Assembly: GCF_005503555.1 (NCBI RefSeq)
Contig: NZ_SCNG01000004.1
Coordinates: 1 to 64,000, forward strand
Origin: Rudaea sp. 3F27F6
GTDB taxonomy: Bacteria > Pseudomonadota > Gammaproteobacteria > Xanthomonadales > Rhodanobacteraceae
Length of the DNA: 64,000 nt
Reading direction: 5' to 3'
The notes beneath the pieces are model-generated. The model did not search any database. It saw nothing but the letters and a program-made list of their open reading frames with translations, and was not told the origin of the DNA. Of the stretch, positions 29,710 to 37,733 are shown piece after piece (the stretch's first letter is position 1; each line of letters begins with the position of its first letter). The position numbers and the translations under genes were made by a program.

Positions 29710-29825
29710 GGAGTTCACCGGTGTTCGGACTTGCATGAGGGTGGGATGGTCGCACGCCCCGGAGGGCTGCGCCAGTGTCTTGGGACAAGATAAAAGCAGA
29801 AATCGTGCCAGTCGAAATTTCCCTT

Positions 29826-29854
29826 TTCGATCAACGCTATTGGCCTTGATCGAA
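29826..29854. promoter_or_regulatory. Operator-like perfect inverted repeat upstream of birA
   Basis: TTCGATCAA (29826-29834), 11-base spacer, TTGATCGAA (29846-29854): a perfect 9-bp dyad with half-site centres about 20 bp apart, the geometry of a dimeric helix-turn-helix binding site. It lies between the divergent small exported protein gene and birA. It does not match the usual BirA operator arms. The rest of the 272-base gap shows nothing else I can support. Confidence 0.55.
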
Positions 29855-29981
29855 GCGCTGTCCGCGCGTCCGCAGCGGACAATCGGACAAACACGGCAAC
29901 AATCGGCACGAGTAAAGATGCACTCCGCACGCAAACGGTTGCATCGCTCGGCGCGTCGCTGCAATGCACTATCATCCGGCG

Positions 29982-30959
29982 ATGGCCATCGAACCGCCCT
30001 CTCTTCTCGCCGCGCTCTCCGCCGACCACGCGGTTTCGGGCGCCGAGCTGGCGCGGCGGCTGAATGTGACCCGCGCCGCGGTATGGAAGCAGATCGAGCA
30101 CTTGCGCGAGCTGGGTGCGCCGATCGAAGCGGCGGCGGGCAGCGGTTACCGCCTCGCGTGGCCTCTCGAACTGCTCGATGCCGAGCGTATCCGCGGCGAA
30201 CTCGACCCGGCGATGCGCAAGCGCCTGCTTGCTCTTGCCGTGCACTGGCAGATCGACTCGACCAGCACCGAACTGCAGCGTTGCGCGGCCGCGGCGACCG
30301 GTATCGAAGCCTGCCTCGCCGAAACCCAGAGCGCCGGCCGCGGCCGGCGCGGACGCGCCTGGCAGTCGCCGCTCGGCGGAAATCTGTACTTCTCGCTGCT
30401 GCGCCGCTTCTACTCGGGTATGGCCGCGCTATCGGGCCTGAGCCTCGTCGTCGGTGTCGCCGTGGTCGAGGCCCTGGCCGACTGCGGCGTTGCCGGCGTC
30501 GGCCTGAAGTGGCCGAACGACGTGCTCGCCGACGGCCGCAAGCTCGCCGGCGTTCTCGTCGAGCTCGGCGGCGAATTCCTCGGCCCATGCCACGCCGTGA
30601 TCGGCATCGGCATCAATCTGCGCCTGCCATCCGAAGCGCGCGCACGCATCGACCAGCCGGCGATCGACGTGGCGAGCCTGCGCGGCGGCGAAATTCCTTC
30701 GCGCAATGCGCTCGCGGCGCGCCTCATCGTGCGCCTGATCGCCGCACTCGATCGCTTCGAGGCACACGGCTTCGCCGCGTTCGCCGCCGACTACGCGCGC
30801 AGCGACCTGCTGCACGGACGCCATGTGCGCGTATTGGCCGCGGGCGCGTCGCACGAGGGCGTCGCCGCCGGTGTCGACGAGCGCGGCGCGCTGATCGTGC
30901 GCCACGACGACACTCCGCATCACTACGACAGCGCGGAAGTCTCCGTGCGTGCCGCCTGA
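29982..30959 (+). CDS. birA: Bifunctional biotin ligase / biotin operon repressor
   Basis: A 325-residue BirA: N-terminal winged helix (about 8-58, SGAELARRLNVTRAAVWKQIEHLRELG), then the ligase domain with GRGRRGRAW (119-127, the biotinyl-AMP loop), KWPNDV and the SH3-like C-terminal domain. It activates biotin and biotinylates the carboxyl-carrier protein, and may repress biotin genes. Start ATG 29982 or 29964. It leads a two-gene unit with coaX, a common arrangement. Confidence 0.94.
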   Translation: MAIEPPSLLAALSADHAVSGAELARRLNVTRAAVWKQIEHLRELGAPIEAAAGSGYRLAWPLELLDAERIRGELDPAMRKRLLALAVHWQIDSTSTELQRCAAAATGIEACLAETQSAGRGRRGRAWQSPLGGNLYFSLLRRFYSGMAALSGLSLVVGVAVVEALADCGVAGVGLKWPNDVLADGRKLAGVLVELGGEFLGPCHAVIGIGINLRLPSEARARIDQPAIDVASLRGGEIPSRNALAARLIVRLIAALDRFEAHGFAAFAADYARSDLLHGRHVRVLAAGASHEGVAAGVDERGALIVRHDDTPHHYDSAEVSVRAA

Positions 30960-30982
30960 GAATCCGAACCCACGAATCCTGC

Positions 30983-31756
30983 ATGAAACTTCTGATCGAC
31001 CTCGGCAATTCGCGCCTGAAGAGCGCGCTGTGGGATGGCACGCACCTGCATCGCGGCACCACCTTGACCCACGCGCGCACGGGCGACGGCGAGCCGGCCG
31101 ACGGCACTTCGGCCGAAGTGGATTTCGCCTCATTGTGGAAAGATATACCGGCGGTCAACGCAATCTGGGTCGCCTCGGTCGCGGCCAACTCGCTCGAACA
31201 GGCGCTGACGCAATCCTTGAACGAACATTTCGCCGTGCCGGTGCGCTACGCGCGCAGTCCGGCCGCCGCCTGCGGCGTGCGTAACGCCTACTCGGCACCG
31301 GCGCGGCTCGGCGTCGACCGCTTCCTCGGCATGGTCGCCGCGCACCGCGAATCGGCCGGCCCGGCCGTAATCGCGGGCTGCGGCACCGCGCTTGCGCTCG
31401 ACGCGGTCGGCGTCGATGGCCGCCATCTCGGCGGGCTGATCGCACCGGCACCGCCGCTGATGCGCCAGGCCTTGCTCGAACGCACCGCGCGCCTCGGCGA
31501 ACTCGCTGCCGCGCCGATCGCTGAATTCGCCGACACTACGGCGGCCGCGGTCGAATCGGGCACCTGGCTCGCCGCGGTCGCCCTGGTCGAACGCTTCGCG
31601 CGCCGCGCGCAGGCCGCGTTCGGCATGACGCCCGCCCTGATTCTTTCCGGCGGGGGCGCCAAGCGTCTCGCCTCGCTGCTCGAACTCGAACACCGCTACG
31701 AACCCGAACTCGTCTTGCGCGGTCTCGCTCACTTCGCCGACAGCGACGGCCGCTGA
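30983..31756 (+). CDS. coaX: Type III pantothenate kinase
   Basis: First step of coenzyme A synthesis (pantothenate to 4'-phosphopantothenate). The 257-residue product has the N-terminal phosphate loop DLGNSRLKSALW (about 6-17), GVDRFLGMVAA (about 110) and IAGCGTALALDAV (about 131), all hallmarks of the ASKHA-fold CoaX enzymes. Starts 23 bases after the birA stop; the pairing of birA and coaX is typical in proteobacteria. Confidence 0.94.
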   Translation: MKLLIDLGNSRLKSALWDGTHLHRGTTLTHARTGDGEPADGTSAEVDFASLWKDIPAVNAIWVASVAANSLEQALTQSLNEHFAVPVRYARSPAAACGVRNAYSAPARLGVDRFLGMVAAHRESAGPAVIAGCGTALALDAVGVDGRHLGGLIAPAPPLMRQALLERTARLGELAAAPIAEFADTTAAAVESGTWLAAVALVERFARRAQAAFGMTPALILSGGGAKRLASLLELEHRYEPELVLRGLAHFADSDGR

Positions 31757-31859
31757 CGCCAGGCCGCCGGAATATCCGCCGTCCTATCGCGGACAGGCCG
31801 GCAGGCCCTAAAATCCGGGCCTCGAACCGCTGCCCTCGCCGCGGAACCTTCCGGCACGG

Positions 31860-32528
31860 ATGTTCGTTCGCGTATTTTTCCTGCTGCTGCTCGCGCTCAA
31901 CATCGGTGTGGCGTGCTGGCTGTACTTCGCTCCGCACGCCCCCGTCGCGGCGGCGGCCGCGGCCGATCCGGGCGTGGCCAAGCTCGTCCTGCTCAGCGAA
32001 GCCGACCGCAGCATCGCCACGGACAGCGCAGCGCCGACGGCGCAGTCCGCCCATCCGGCCGATTCGAAAAAGGAGAGCTGCCAGTCGATCGGCGCCTTCT
32101 CGACTCAGGCCGATATGCGCGCCGCGGTGAAGGCGCTGACGCCGCTCGTCGCGCGCATCCAGTTTCGCGAAACGCGTGTCACCGAAGTGCGCGGCTACTG
32201 GGTCTACCTGCCCGCGCCGGCGAACCGCGAACGCGCGCTCGATATCGCGCGCCAACTTTCGAGCAAGGGCATCACCGACTATTACGTCGTCACCGCGGGC
32301 GAGCAGCCGAACGCGATTTCGCTCGGTCTGTTCCATGAGCCGACCAACGCAGAGAAGCGCCTCAACGAAATCCGCTCGCTCGGCTTCAAGCCGGAAATGA
32401 CCCAGCGCAGCGACGAGGTACCGATCTACTGGGTCGACTACGCCCAGACCGGCGACGCGCCGTTCGACTGGCGCGCGCACGTGCCGGTGCGCAGCGAATT
32501 GCACGCGCAGCCGATCGATTGTTTTTGA
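31860..32528 (+). CDS. SPOR-domain membrane protein
   Basis: A 222-residue protein with one N-terminal membrane helix (about 4-23), a linker, and a SPOR-type domain (about 72-195) in which RGYWVYLPAPANRERALDIARQLSSKG and NAISLGLFHEPTNAEKRL form the two repeats. SPOR domains bind denuded peptidoglycan glycan strands at the septum. It follows coaX closely (103 bases) and precedes tRNA-Thr, an arrangement I have seen in xanthomonad-like genomes. Confidence 0.82.
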   Translation: MFVRVFFLLLLALNIGVACWLYFAPHAPVAAAAAADPGVAKLVLLSEADRSIATDSAAPTAQSAHPADSKKESCQSIGAFSTQADMRAAVKALTPLVARIQFRETRVTEVRGYWVYLPAPANRERALDIARQLSSKGITDYYVVTAGEQPNAISLGLFHEPTNAEKRLNEIRSLGFKPEMTQRSDEVPIYWVDYAQTGDAPFDWRAHVPVRSELHAQPIDCF

Positions 32529-32603
32529 TCGCACGGGATTCGTGCGAAAATGCGCCGCCGGCCCAGACCGGCGCCGGCCGAAACGCCCGCGAACCCCATC
32601 GTT

Positions 32604-32679
32604 GCCGCTTTAGCTCAGTTGGTAGAGCAACCGCCTTGTAAGCGGTAGGTCATCCGTTCAAATCGGATAAGCGGCACCA
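32604..32679 (+). tRNA. tRNA-Thr (anticodon UGU)
   Basis: Complete cloverleaf: acceptor stem GCCGCTT with AAGCGGC, D arm TAGCTCAGTTGGTAGAGCA, anticodon stem ACCGC/GCGGT with loop CTTGTAA (anticodon TGT, reading ACA), variable loop AGGTC, T arm with TTCAAAT loop, discriminator A and an encoded CCA (32677-32679). Confidence 0.97.
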
Positions 32680-32700
32680 CCCAATACACTTTATGCAAAC

Positions 32701-32733
32701 GACTCGCGCGGGTCCGATGGACGCGCGCGAGTC
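32701..32733. terminator. Long hairpin between tRNA-Thr and a convergent permease gene
   Basis: GACTCGCGCG (32701-32710) pairs with CGCGCGAGTC (32724-32733), with inner TCC/GGA pairing. No T-tract on either strand. Its place 22 bases after the tRNA and 25 bases after the permease stop on the other strand suggests a two-way transcription boundary. Confidence 0.5.
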
Positions 32734-32757
32734 GCTGCGACCGACGTTCCGCCGCGG

Positions 32758-33975
32758 TCAGACGCTCCGCGTCGCCACCGCCGGCGGCACGCGCGAAGCG
32801 CGTGTCGCCGGACCGAGCACGGCGAGCTGGCCGAGCAGCCAGAGACAGACGAAACCGACCGGTACGTAATACCACGGCAGGAGTTTGGCGCCGTCGACAT
32901 GGGTCAGCAGCCACAGGCTGACCGCGTAGGCGAGCACTCCGCCGAGGATCAGCCCCGCGGTGGTGATGAGGAAATTCTCGGTCAGGAAGTAGCGCAGGAT
33001 CGCCGACTTGGTCGCACCCAAGGCTCTGCGCGTGCCGATCTGCTTGGTGCGCTGAGCGACCCAGAAGCTGGCCATGCCGACAATGCCGAGCGCAGTGATC
33101 GCGAGCAGCGCGATGACGACGCCGCCGAGGATGATCGACATCGCGCGGTCGCCGGAATAGGCATCGGCGCGCACTTTTTCCGTGCTGCGCACGTTGCGTA
33201 TGATGCGGCTCTTGTTCGAGTCACCGAGCTTGGCCTCGACCATCTTCATCACTTCGTCGCGGCGCCCGGGCTCGGCGCGGATCATGTAGCTCGAACTATT
33301 GCCGTAAGGCAGATGCGCGGGCCACATCATCGAGTATTCGATCTCTTCGTCGCCGCGCGACAGCCACGGCGCCTGGAATTTTTCGATGACGCCGATGATG
33401 GTCGTCGAGGTGTCTTCGTCGTAAATCATCTTGCCGACCGCATCCTGGCCCGGAAACAGCTTCTCCGCCAGCGCACGCGTGACGATCCCGACCGGCGCGG
33501 TCTTGCGGTTGTTCATCGTCATGAACTGGATTTCTTCGGGTTTGAAATTGCGCCCTGCGATCAGTTTGACGCCGTAGGAATTGATCGCATGGTCGTCGAC
33601 CATGTAGTACGCGGCCGGCGCCGTACTGGTTTTCTGTTTCGGCTGCAGGCTGATGCCGCTGGACCAGCCGCTGCCGCCGAGCGGCAGCATGCCGTTGGTC
33701 ATCGTCGCGTCGACCACGCCGGGCAGGCCGCGCAGCAGAGCAAGGTCGGCCTCGGCCGAGGTTTGCACGTTGTAGGCCTGACCGAAGCCGATGCTGTTGA
33801 TCATGAAGGTATCGGCTTCGTTCATGCCGGTCGGCCGCTTCATGTGCAGCATGCGGTCGTTGATGATGAACAGCGCGTTGCACAGGATCGCCAGGGTCAG
33901 CGCGACTTGCAGGCCGATAAGGATCATCGACACCTTGCTGCGCATGAGAGCGGAGAGAATCGGGCGGATTTCCAT
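32758..33975 (-). CDS. MacB-like ABC transporter permease (second permease)
   Basis: A 405-residue FtsX/MacB-type permease: one N-terminal membrane helix (about 15-36), a large periplasmic MacB-type domain (about 40-275) and three C-terminal helices (about 285-395; GVVIALLAITALGIVGMASFWVAQR, then GRRALGATKSAILRYFLTENFLIT, the coupling region). It forms the membrane part of a mechanotransmission-type exporter with the ATPase encoded at 35418-36143 and the permease encoded at 34024-35334. Last gene of the operon. Confidence 0.88.
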   Translation of the reverse strand: MEIRPILSALMRSKVSMILIGLQVALTLAILCNALFIINDRMLHMKRPTGMNEADTFMINSIGFGQAYNVQTSAEADLALLRGLPGVVDATMTNGMLPLGGSGWSSGISLQPKQKTSTAPAAYYMVDDHAINSYGVKLIAGRNFKPEEIQFMTMNNRKTAPVGIVTRALAEKLFPGQDAVGKMIYDEDTSTTIIGVIEKFQAPWLSRGDEEIEYSMMWPAHLPYGNSSSYMIRAEPGRRDEVMKMVEAKLGDSNKSRIIRNVRSTEKVRADAYSGDRAMSIILGGVVIALLAITALGIVGMASFWVAQRTKQIGTRRALGATKSAILRYFLTENFLITTAGLILGGVLAYAVSLWLLTHVDGAKLLPWYYVPVGFVCLWLLGQLAVLGPATRASRVPPAVATRSV

Positions 33976-34023
33976 TTGAAATTCCTTTGCTTCCTTCTCC
34001 CGACGGGAGAAGGAAAGATGAAG

Positions 34024-35334
34024 TTACTGAGTCTTGAGCTGCGTGGCCGGGGCGATCCGGCATGCGCGCCAGGTCGGATAGAAACCGGCGACGATCGCGG
34101 AAACGATCGCCAGCACGATCGTCACCGCCACCATCTCCCAGTCGAGCTGCGCGACGTTCTTGAAGTTCGTGTACAGCGCGCGCACCGCGACCAGGCCGAG
34201 ACCGGTCAACAGCAAACCGAGGAAGCCGCCGGCCAGGCCGATCACGCCCGATTCGGTGAGAAATTGCGCGAAGATCTGGCGCCGGCTCGCGCCGAGCGCG
34301 CGGCGCAGACCGATCTCGCCGGCCTTGCGCGTGAACTTGGCGAGCAGCAGGCCGATCGTATTGACTAGGCAGACGATCAGGAACGCGAAGCCGAGTCCGC
34401 TCTGCACCTTCACGTCGCTCGACACGACTTTCTGATCGACCATCCACTGATTGACGTCGAGCAGGCGGTTGTTGAGCGGGCGCGCGAAGCGCCCGGACTT
34501 CTTCTCTTCGTTGACGTAGGCGTCGAGGTAGGCCTTGTACTCGGCCAGACGCGCCGGGCTGTCGAGCTGCACCCAGAAGCGGATCCAGATACATTCGGAC
34601 TGGAGATACGCGTCCCAGCCGTCGCCGGTGGTCTTCCAGCAACTGTTGCTGCCGCTCGGCCGCTGCTTCAGATCGATGCCGGTCGTGAACGGAATGAAGT
34701 AATCCTCGGGACTGTCGAATGGACCGCGGCCGCTCAGATCGTAGAACATGACGCGCAGCGGCCAGTCGTCGAGCACGCCGACGACGGTGTAGTCGTTGCC
34801 GTCCATGCGCACGGTCTTGCCGGTCGAGTCGACGTCGCCGAACAGCTTCTCGTTGCCGGCCTTCGACAGCACGAGCACGCGCGCATGCGCGTCGTCTTCG
34901 GTCTTCGACCACGGCCGACCGTACTTGAACTTCGGCTCGAACATGCCGAAGAAATCGGAGTACGTCGTGCGTACTAGCGAGAGGTACGGCTTGACCTCGG
35001 GATTCTCGGGCTGGATCGGCAGCGCAAGGTTGTACATCGCCGCTTGCTTGTCCGCCTTGCCGGCCTGCATCAGCGCGACCGCGTCGCGGTAGGTGACCTG
35101 ATCCGGCGGCGAGCCGTCGTCGTTGAACGCGGCGTCCGCGCCCCAGCTGTCCATCTGCACGAAATGCAGCTTGTCGCTCTTCCACGGGATCGGGTCGCTG
35201 CCCATCAAGTGCATCACGGTCAGCGTGGTCATGCTCGCGGCGATGCCGAGCGCGATGCCGAGCACCATCAGCGCGGTCAGGATGATGTTGCGCTTCAAGC
35301 TGCGCAGGCCGAGTTGGAGATAGTACGAAAACAT
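34024..35334 (-). CDS. MacB-like ABC transporter permease (first permease)
   Basis: A 436-residue permease of the same family and layout as its neighbour: N-terminal helix (about 18-38), periplasmic MacB-type domain with several cysteines, and three C-terminal helices (FAFLIVCLVNTIGLLLAKFTRKAGEIGLRRALGAS near 315-350 is the coupling segment). Two different permeases suggest a heterodimer around one ATPase. Starts downstream of the ATPase gene after an 83-base gap filled by a paired repeat element. Confidence 0.88.
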   Translation of the reverse strand: MFSYYLQLGLRSLKRNIILTALMVLGIALGIAASMTTLTVMHLMGSDPIPWKSDKLHFVQMDSWGADAAFNDDGSPPDQVTYRDAVALMQAGKADKQAAMYNLALPIQPENPEVKPYLSLVRTTYSDFFGMFEPKFKYGRPWSKTEDDAHARVLVLSKAGNEKLFGDVDSTGKTVRMDGNDYTVVGVLDDWPLRVMFYDLSGRGPFDSPEDYFIPFTTGIDLKQRPSGSNSCWKTTGDGWDAYLQSECIWIRFWVQLDSPARLAEYKAYLDAYVNEEKKSGRFARPLNNRLLDVNQWMVDQKVVSSDVKVQSGLGFAFLIVCLVNTIGLLLAKFTRKAGEIGLRRALGASRRQIFAQFLTESGVIGLAGGFLGLLLTGLGLVAVRALYTNFKNVAQLDWEMVAVTIVLAIVSAIVAGFYPTWRACRIAPATQLKTQ

Positions 35335-35344
35335 GGCTTGCCTC

Positions 35345-35421
35345 GTAGGGGCGCGATTGATCGCGCCGGGCTTTTGTTTCTTTTCAGCGGCGTAGAGCGG
35401 GTGCGACGAATCGCGCCCTAC
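35345..35421. repeat. Paired inverted REP-like element (REPIN-type)
   Basis: Copy 1, GTAGGGGCGCGATT plus GATCGCGCC (35345-35367), is itself a hairpin. Copy 2 (35400-35421) read on the minus strand is GTAGGGCGCGATTCGTCGCACC, nearly the same sequence in inverse orientation. Two REP-like units facing each other over about 30 bases is the REPIN layout. Copy 2 overlaps the stop codon of the ATPase gene (35418-35420). Confidence 0.65.
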
Positions 35422-36143
35422 GCCACCGCTCCCTCGGCGTGCACGCCGTGCGTCGCCACGCGCAGTTTCGGCTCGGCATCGAAGTCGGTGACCTGGCCGT
35501 CCATCACGTGCACGTTGCGCTGCGCGCGCGCGGCAAGCTCGGGATCATGGGTGACCATGACGATGGTGGTGCCCTGGCGGTTGATTTCTTCGAGCAGTTC
35601 CATGACCCCGCGCGCCATCAGCGAATCGAGGTTGCCGGTGGGCTCGTCCGCCATCAGCAGGCGCGGCGAACCGGCGAGCGCGCGCGCGATCGCGACGCGC
35701 TGCTGCTGGCCGCCCGACAGTTCGGACGGATAGTGCTTCATGCGCGAGGACAGGCCGACGCGCGTCAACGAATCTTCGATGCGCTTCTTGCGCTCGGCCG
35801 CGTTGAAGCCGCGGTAGCGCAGCGGCACGTCGACGTTGTCGAACAGGTTGAGGTCGGGAATCAGATTGAAGCCCTGGAAGATGAAACCGATCTTCTCGTT
35901 GCGCAGCTTCGAGCGTTGGTCGTCGTTCATGCCGCTGACCGCGACGCCGTCGAGCCAGAACTCGCCCGAAGTGAATTCCTCGAGCAGGCCGGCGATGTTG
36001 AGGAAGGTCGTCTTGCCCGAACCCGAAGGCCCGGTCACCGCGACGAACTCGCCCTCGCGCACGTGGATCGAGAAGTCGCGCAGCGCGTGCGTCTCGACCA
36101 TGTGGGTCCGGTATACTTTGGAAAGATGTTGCATTTTCAGCAT
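35418..36143 (-). CDS. MacB/LolD-type ABC transporter ATPase
   Basis: A 241-residue ATPase with Walker A GPSGSGKT (38-45), Q-loop, signature LSGGQ (142-146), Walker B LLMADE (162-167) and the D-loop GNLDS. It powers the FtsX-type permeases encoded downstream. The ATG at 36143 is chosen because the family starts here and CGAGGT precedes it; an in-frame ATG at 36278 would add 45 residues of no homology. Downstream of the HlyD adaptor gene on the same strand. Confidence 0.92.
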   Translation of the reverse strand: MLKMQHLSKVYRTHMVETHALRDFSIHVREGEFVAVTGPSGSGKTTFLNIAGLLEEFTSGEFWLDGVAVSGMNDDQRSKLRNEKIGFIFQGFNLIPDLNLFDNVDVPLRYRGFNAAERKKRIEDSLTRVGLSSRMKHYPSELSGGQQQRVAIARALAGSPRLLMADEPTGNLDSLMARGVMELLEEINRQGTTIVMVTHDPELAARAQRNVHVMDGQVTDFDAEPKLRVATHGVHAEGAVA

Positions 36144-36287
36144 GGCGACCTCGGGCTCAGCGATGGATAGGGAAAGCCGCGGATTGGCGAGCGGCGTTGG
36201 CAACGGGGATAGCCGCGCGGCGGCTTCGGGAATCAGGCGCAAGCCCTGAATCGCTTGCGCCCAGTGTTTTGTATTCATGTCGGCGGT

Positions 36288-37562
36288 TCAATTCAGCACC
36301 ACTCTTTCGGCGCTGTTGAACGTATCGGTGCCGGAGATGACGATGCGGTCGCCCTCCTTGAGGCCCGAGACGATCTCGACCGCATTGAGGCTCGTCGCGC
36401 CGACCTGGATCGGCTTGCGCTCGGCGATGCCGTCGTGGACCAGATAGGCGATGCGTCCCGCGCCCGAGTCGACGAACGAACCGCGCTCGACCATCAGCAC
36501 GTTCGGACGCTCGTCGATCAGGATGCGCGTGGTCAGCTGCTGGCTCTGGCGCAGGCCGGCGGGCTTGTCGGCGGCGAAGCGCACACGCGCGACGACCTGG
36601 CCGTTGACCACTTCGGGCGACACTGCCGACAACTCGCCCTTGTACTTCTGCGCGCCGTCGGTGATTTCGGCCGGCATGCCGATCGACAGATCGTGGGCGA
36701 ACACTTCCGGTACCTGCAGTTCGACTTCGAGCGAGGTCAGGTCGATCACGGTGACGACGCCGGTGTTGATCGGCACGTTCGCCTTCTGCTGCACAAGCAA
36801 CTGGCCGACCTGGCCGGCGACCGGCGAGCGCACCTTGAGCAAGTCGACCTGGCGCGCGAGGTCGGCGACAAGCAGCTTCTGCCGCTCCAGCGCGAGACGC
36901 TTGGTCTTCAGCTCGAACGCCGCAGTTTCGTTCTGCAGGCGCGAGTCGGCCTGCGCGTGAGTCACGTCGAGGTCCGACTTGGACAGCGCGTCCTTCGCCC
37001 GCAGCACTTCGATCTCCGCCATCGCGCCCATCTTGAACGCCTGCGCCTTGCGCTCGACTTCGCGCGCCGCGGTCTGGCGGTCGATCAGCGCCTGATCGAC
37101 GGTTTTCTTCGCGAGCAATTCTTTCTGCTTGGCGTCGATGCCGGCGCGGCCGACGTCGACGTCGAGGCTCGACAGCGTGGCCTGCTCCTGCAGCAGCTTG
37201 TTGGCCAGCTCGGGGCTGTCGACTTCGGCGAGCACCTGATCCTTCTCGACCTTGTCGCCAGCGTGAGTCAACAGAGTGACGGTGCCCGGGGCGGTCGCAT
37301 ACAACGTCGGCGCCTGCGCGGCGACGATCTTGCCCTGTGCGGAAATGTCCCGCACCAGCGTGCCGCGCTTGATCTCGGCGATGCGCAGCGCGGAGGCGGA
37401 GGCCGACGTGCCCGCCGAGATCAGCCGCGCGACCGACGGCACCAGCCAGACCAGGGCGACGAGCACCGCGGCCCCGGTCGCGCCGATGACGATCCAGCGT
37501 TTGTTGACGCGCGGCTGCGCGATATCGATGCGGCGGTCTTGGCCTGAAGTATCTCGGATCAT
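36288..37562 (-). CDS. HlyD-family periplasmic adaptor of an ABC exporter
   Basis: A 424-residue membrane-fusion protein: N-terminal membrane helix (about 23-42), barrel-sandwich hybrid halves (about 65-105 and 220-260; PTLYATAPGTVTLLTHAGDKVEKDQVLAEVDSPELA style), a long coiled-coil hairpin (about 105-215) and a beta-barrel domain (about 265-345). It links the ATPase/permease complex to an outer-membrane channel; no TolC-like gene is present nearby. First gene of the exporter operon. ATG 37562 assigned by family start. Confidence 0.88.
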   Translation of the reverse strand: MIRDTSGQDRRIDIAQPRVNKRWIVIGATGAAVLVALVWLVPSVARLISAGTSASASALRIAEIKRGTLVRDISAQGKIVAAQAPTLYATAPGTVTLLTHAGDKVEKDQVLAEVDSPELANKLLQEQATLSSLDVDVGRAGIDAKQKELLAKKTVDQALIDRQTAAREVERKAQAFKMGAMAEIEVLRAKDALSKSDLDVTHAQADSRLQNETAAFELKTKRLALERQKLLVADLARQVDLLKVRSPVAGQVGQLLVQQKANVPINTGVVTVIDLTSLEVELQVPEVFAHDLSIGMPAEITDGAQKYKGELSAVSPEVVNGQVVARVRFAADKPAGLRQSQQLTTRILIDERPNVLMVERGSFVDSGAGRIAYLVHDGIAERKPIQVGATSLNAVEIVSGLKEGDRIVISGTDTFNSAERVVLN

Positions 37563-37684
37563 TGCGGCGTTCGGCTTGGGTTGAGAGTCGTGACGACTTC
37601 GATGAAGCAAACCCTGTGCCAACCGAAATAATTCTCTTAACTCACTGCCGCAGCTCGATTTTTCTCTTTCCATCGCCGCCGGAC

Positions 37685-37713
37685 GCCGTGTCCGCGGGAA
37701 GCGCGGACACGGC
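37685..37713. terminator. Hairpin downstream of the DUF885 gene
   Basis: Perfect 12-bp stem GCCGTGTCCGCG (37685-37696) with CGCGGACACGGC (37702-37713), loop of five. It lies 20 bases after the DUF885 stop on the minus strand and upstream of the HlyD gene. No T-tract follows on either strand, so termination is only likely, not proven. Confidence 0.5.
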
Positions 37714-37733
37714 GCGGACAACGCGGCCGTCCG

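Noticed and set aside
32604-32733. tRNA-Thr as an integration site for a mobile island
   Set aside because: No integrase gene and no repeat of the tRNA 3' end was seen elsewhere in the window.
36144-36278. A 45-residue N-terminal extension of the ABC ATPase from ATG 36278
   Set aside because: It has no homology to the family and no ribosome binding site; the ATPase fold starts at ATG 36143.
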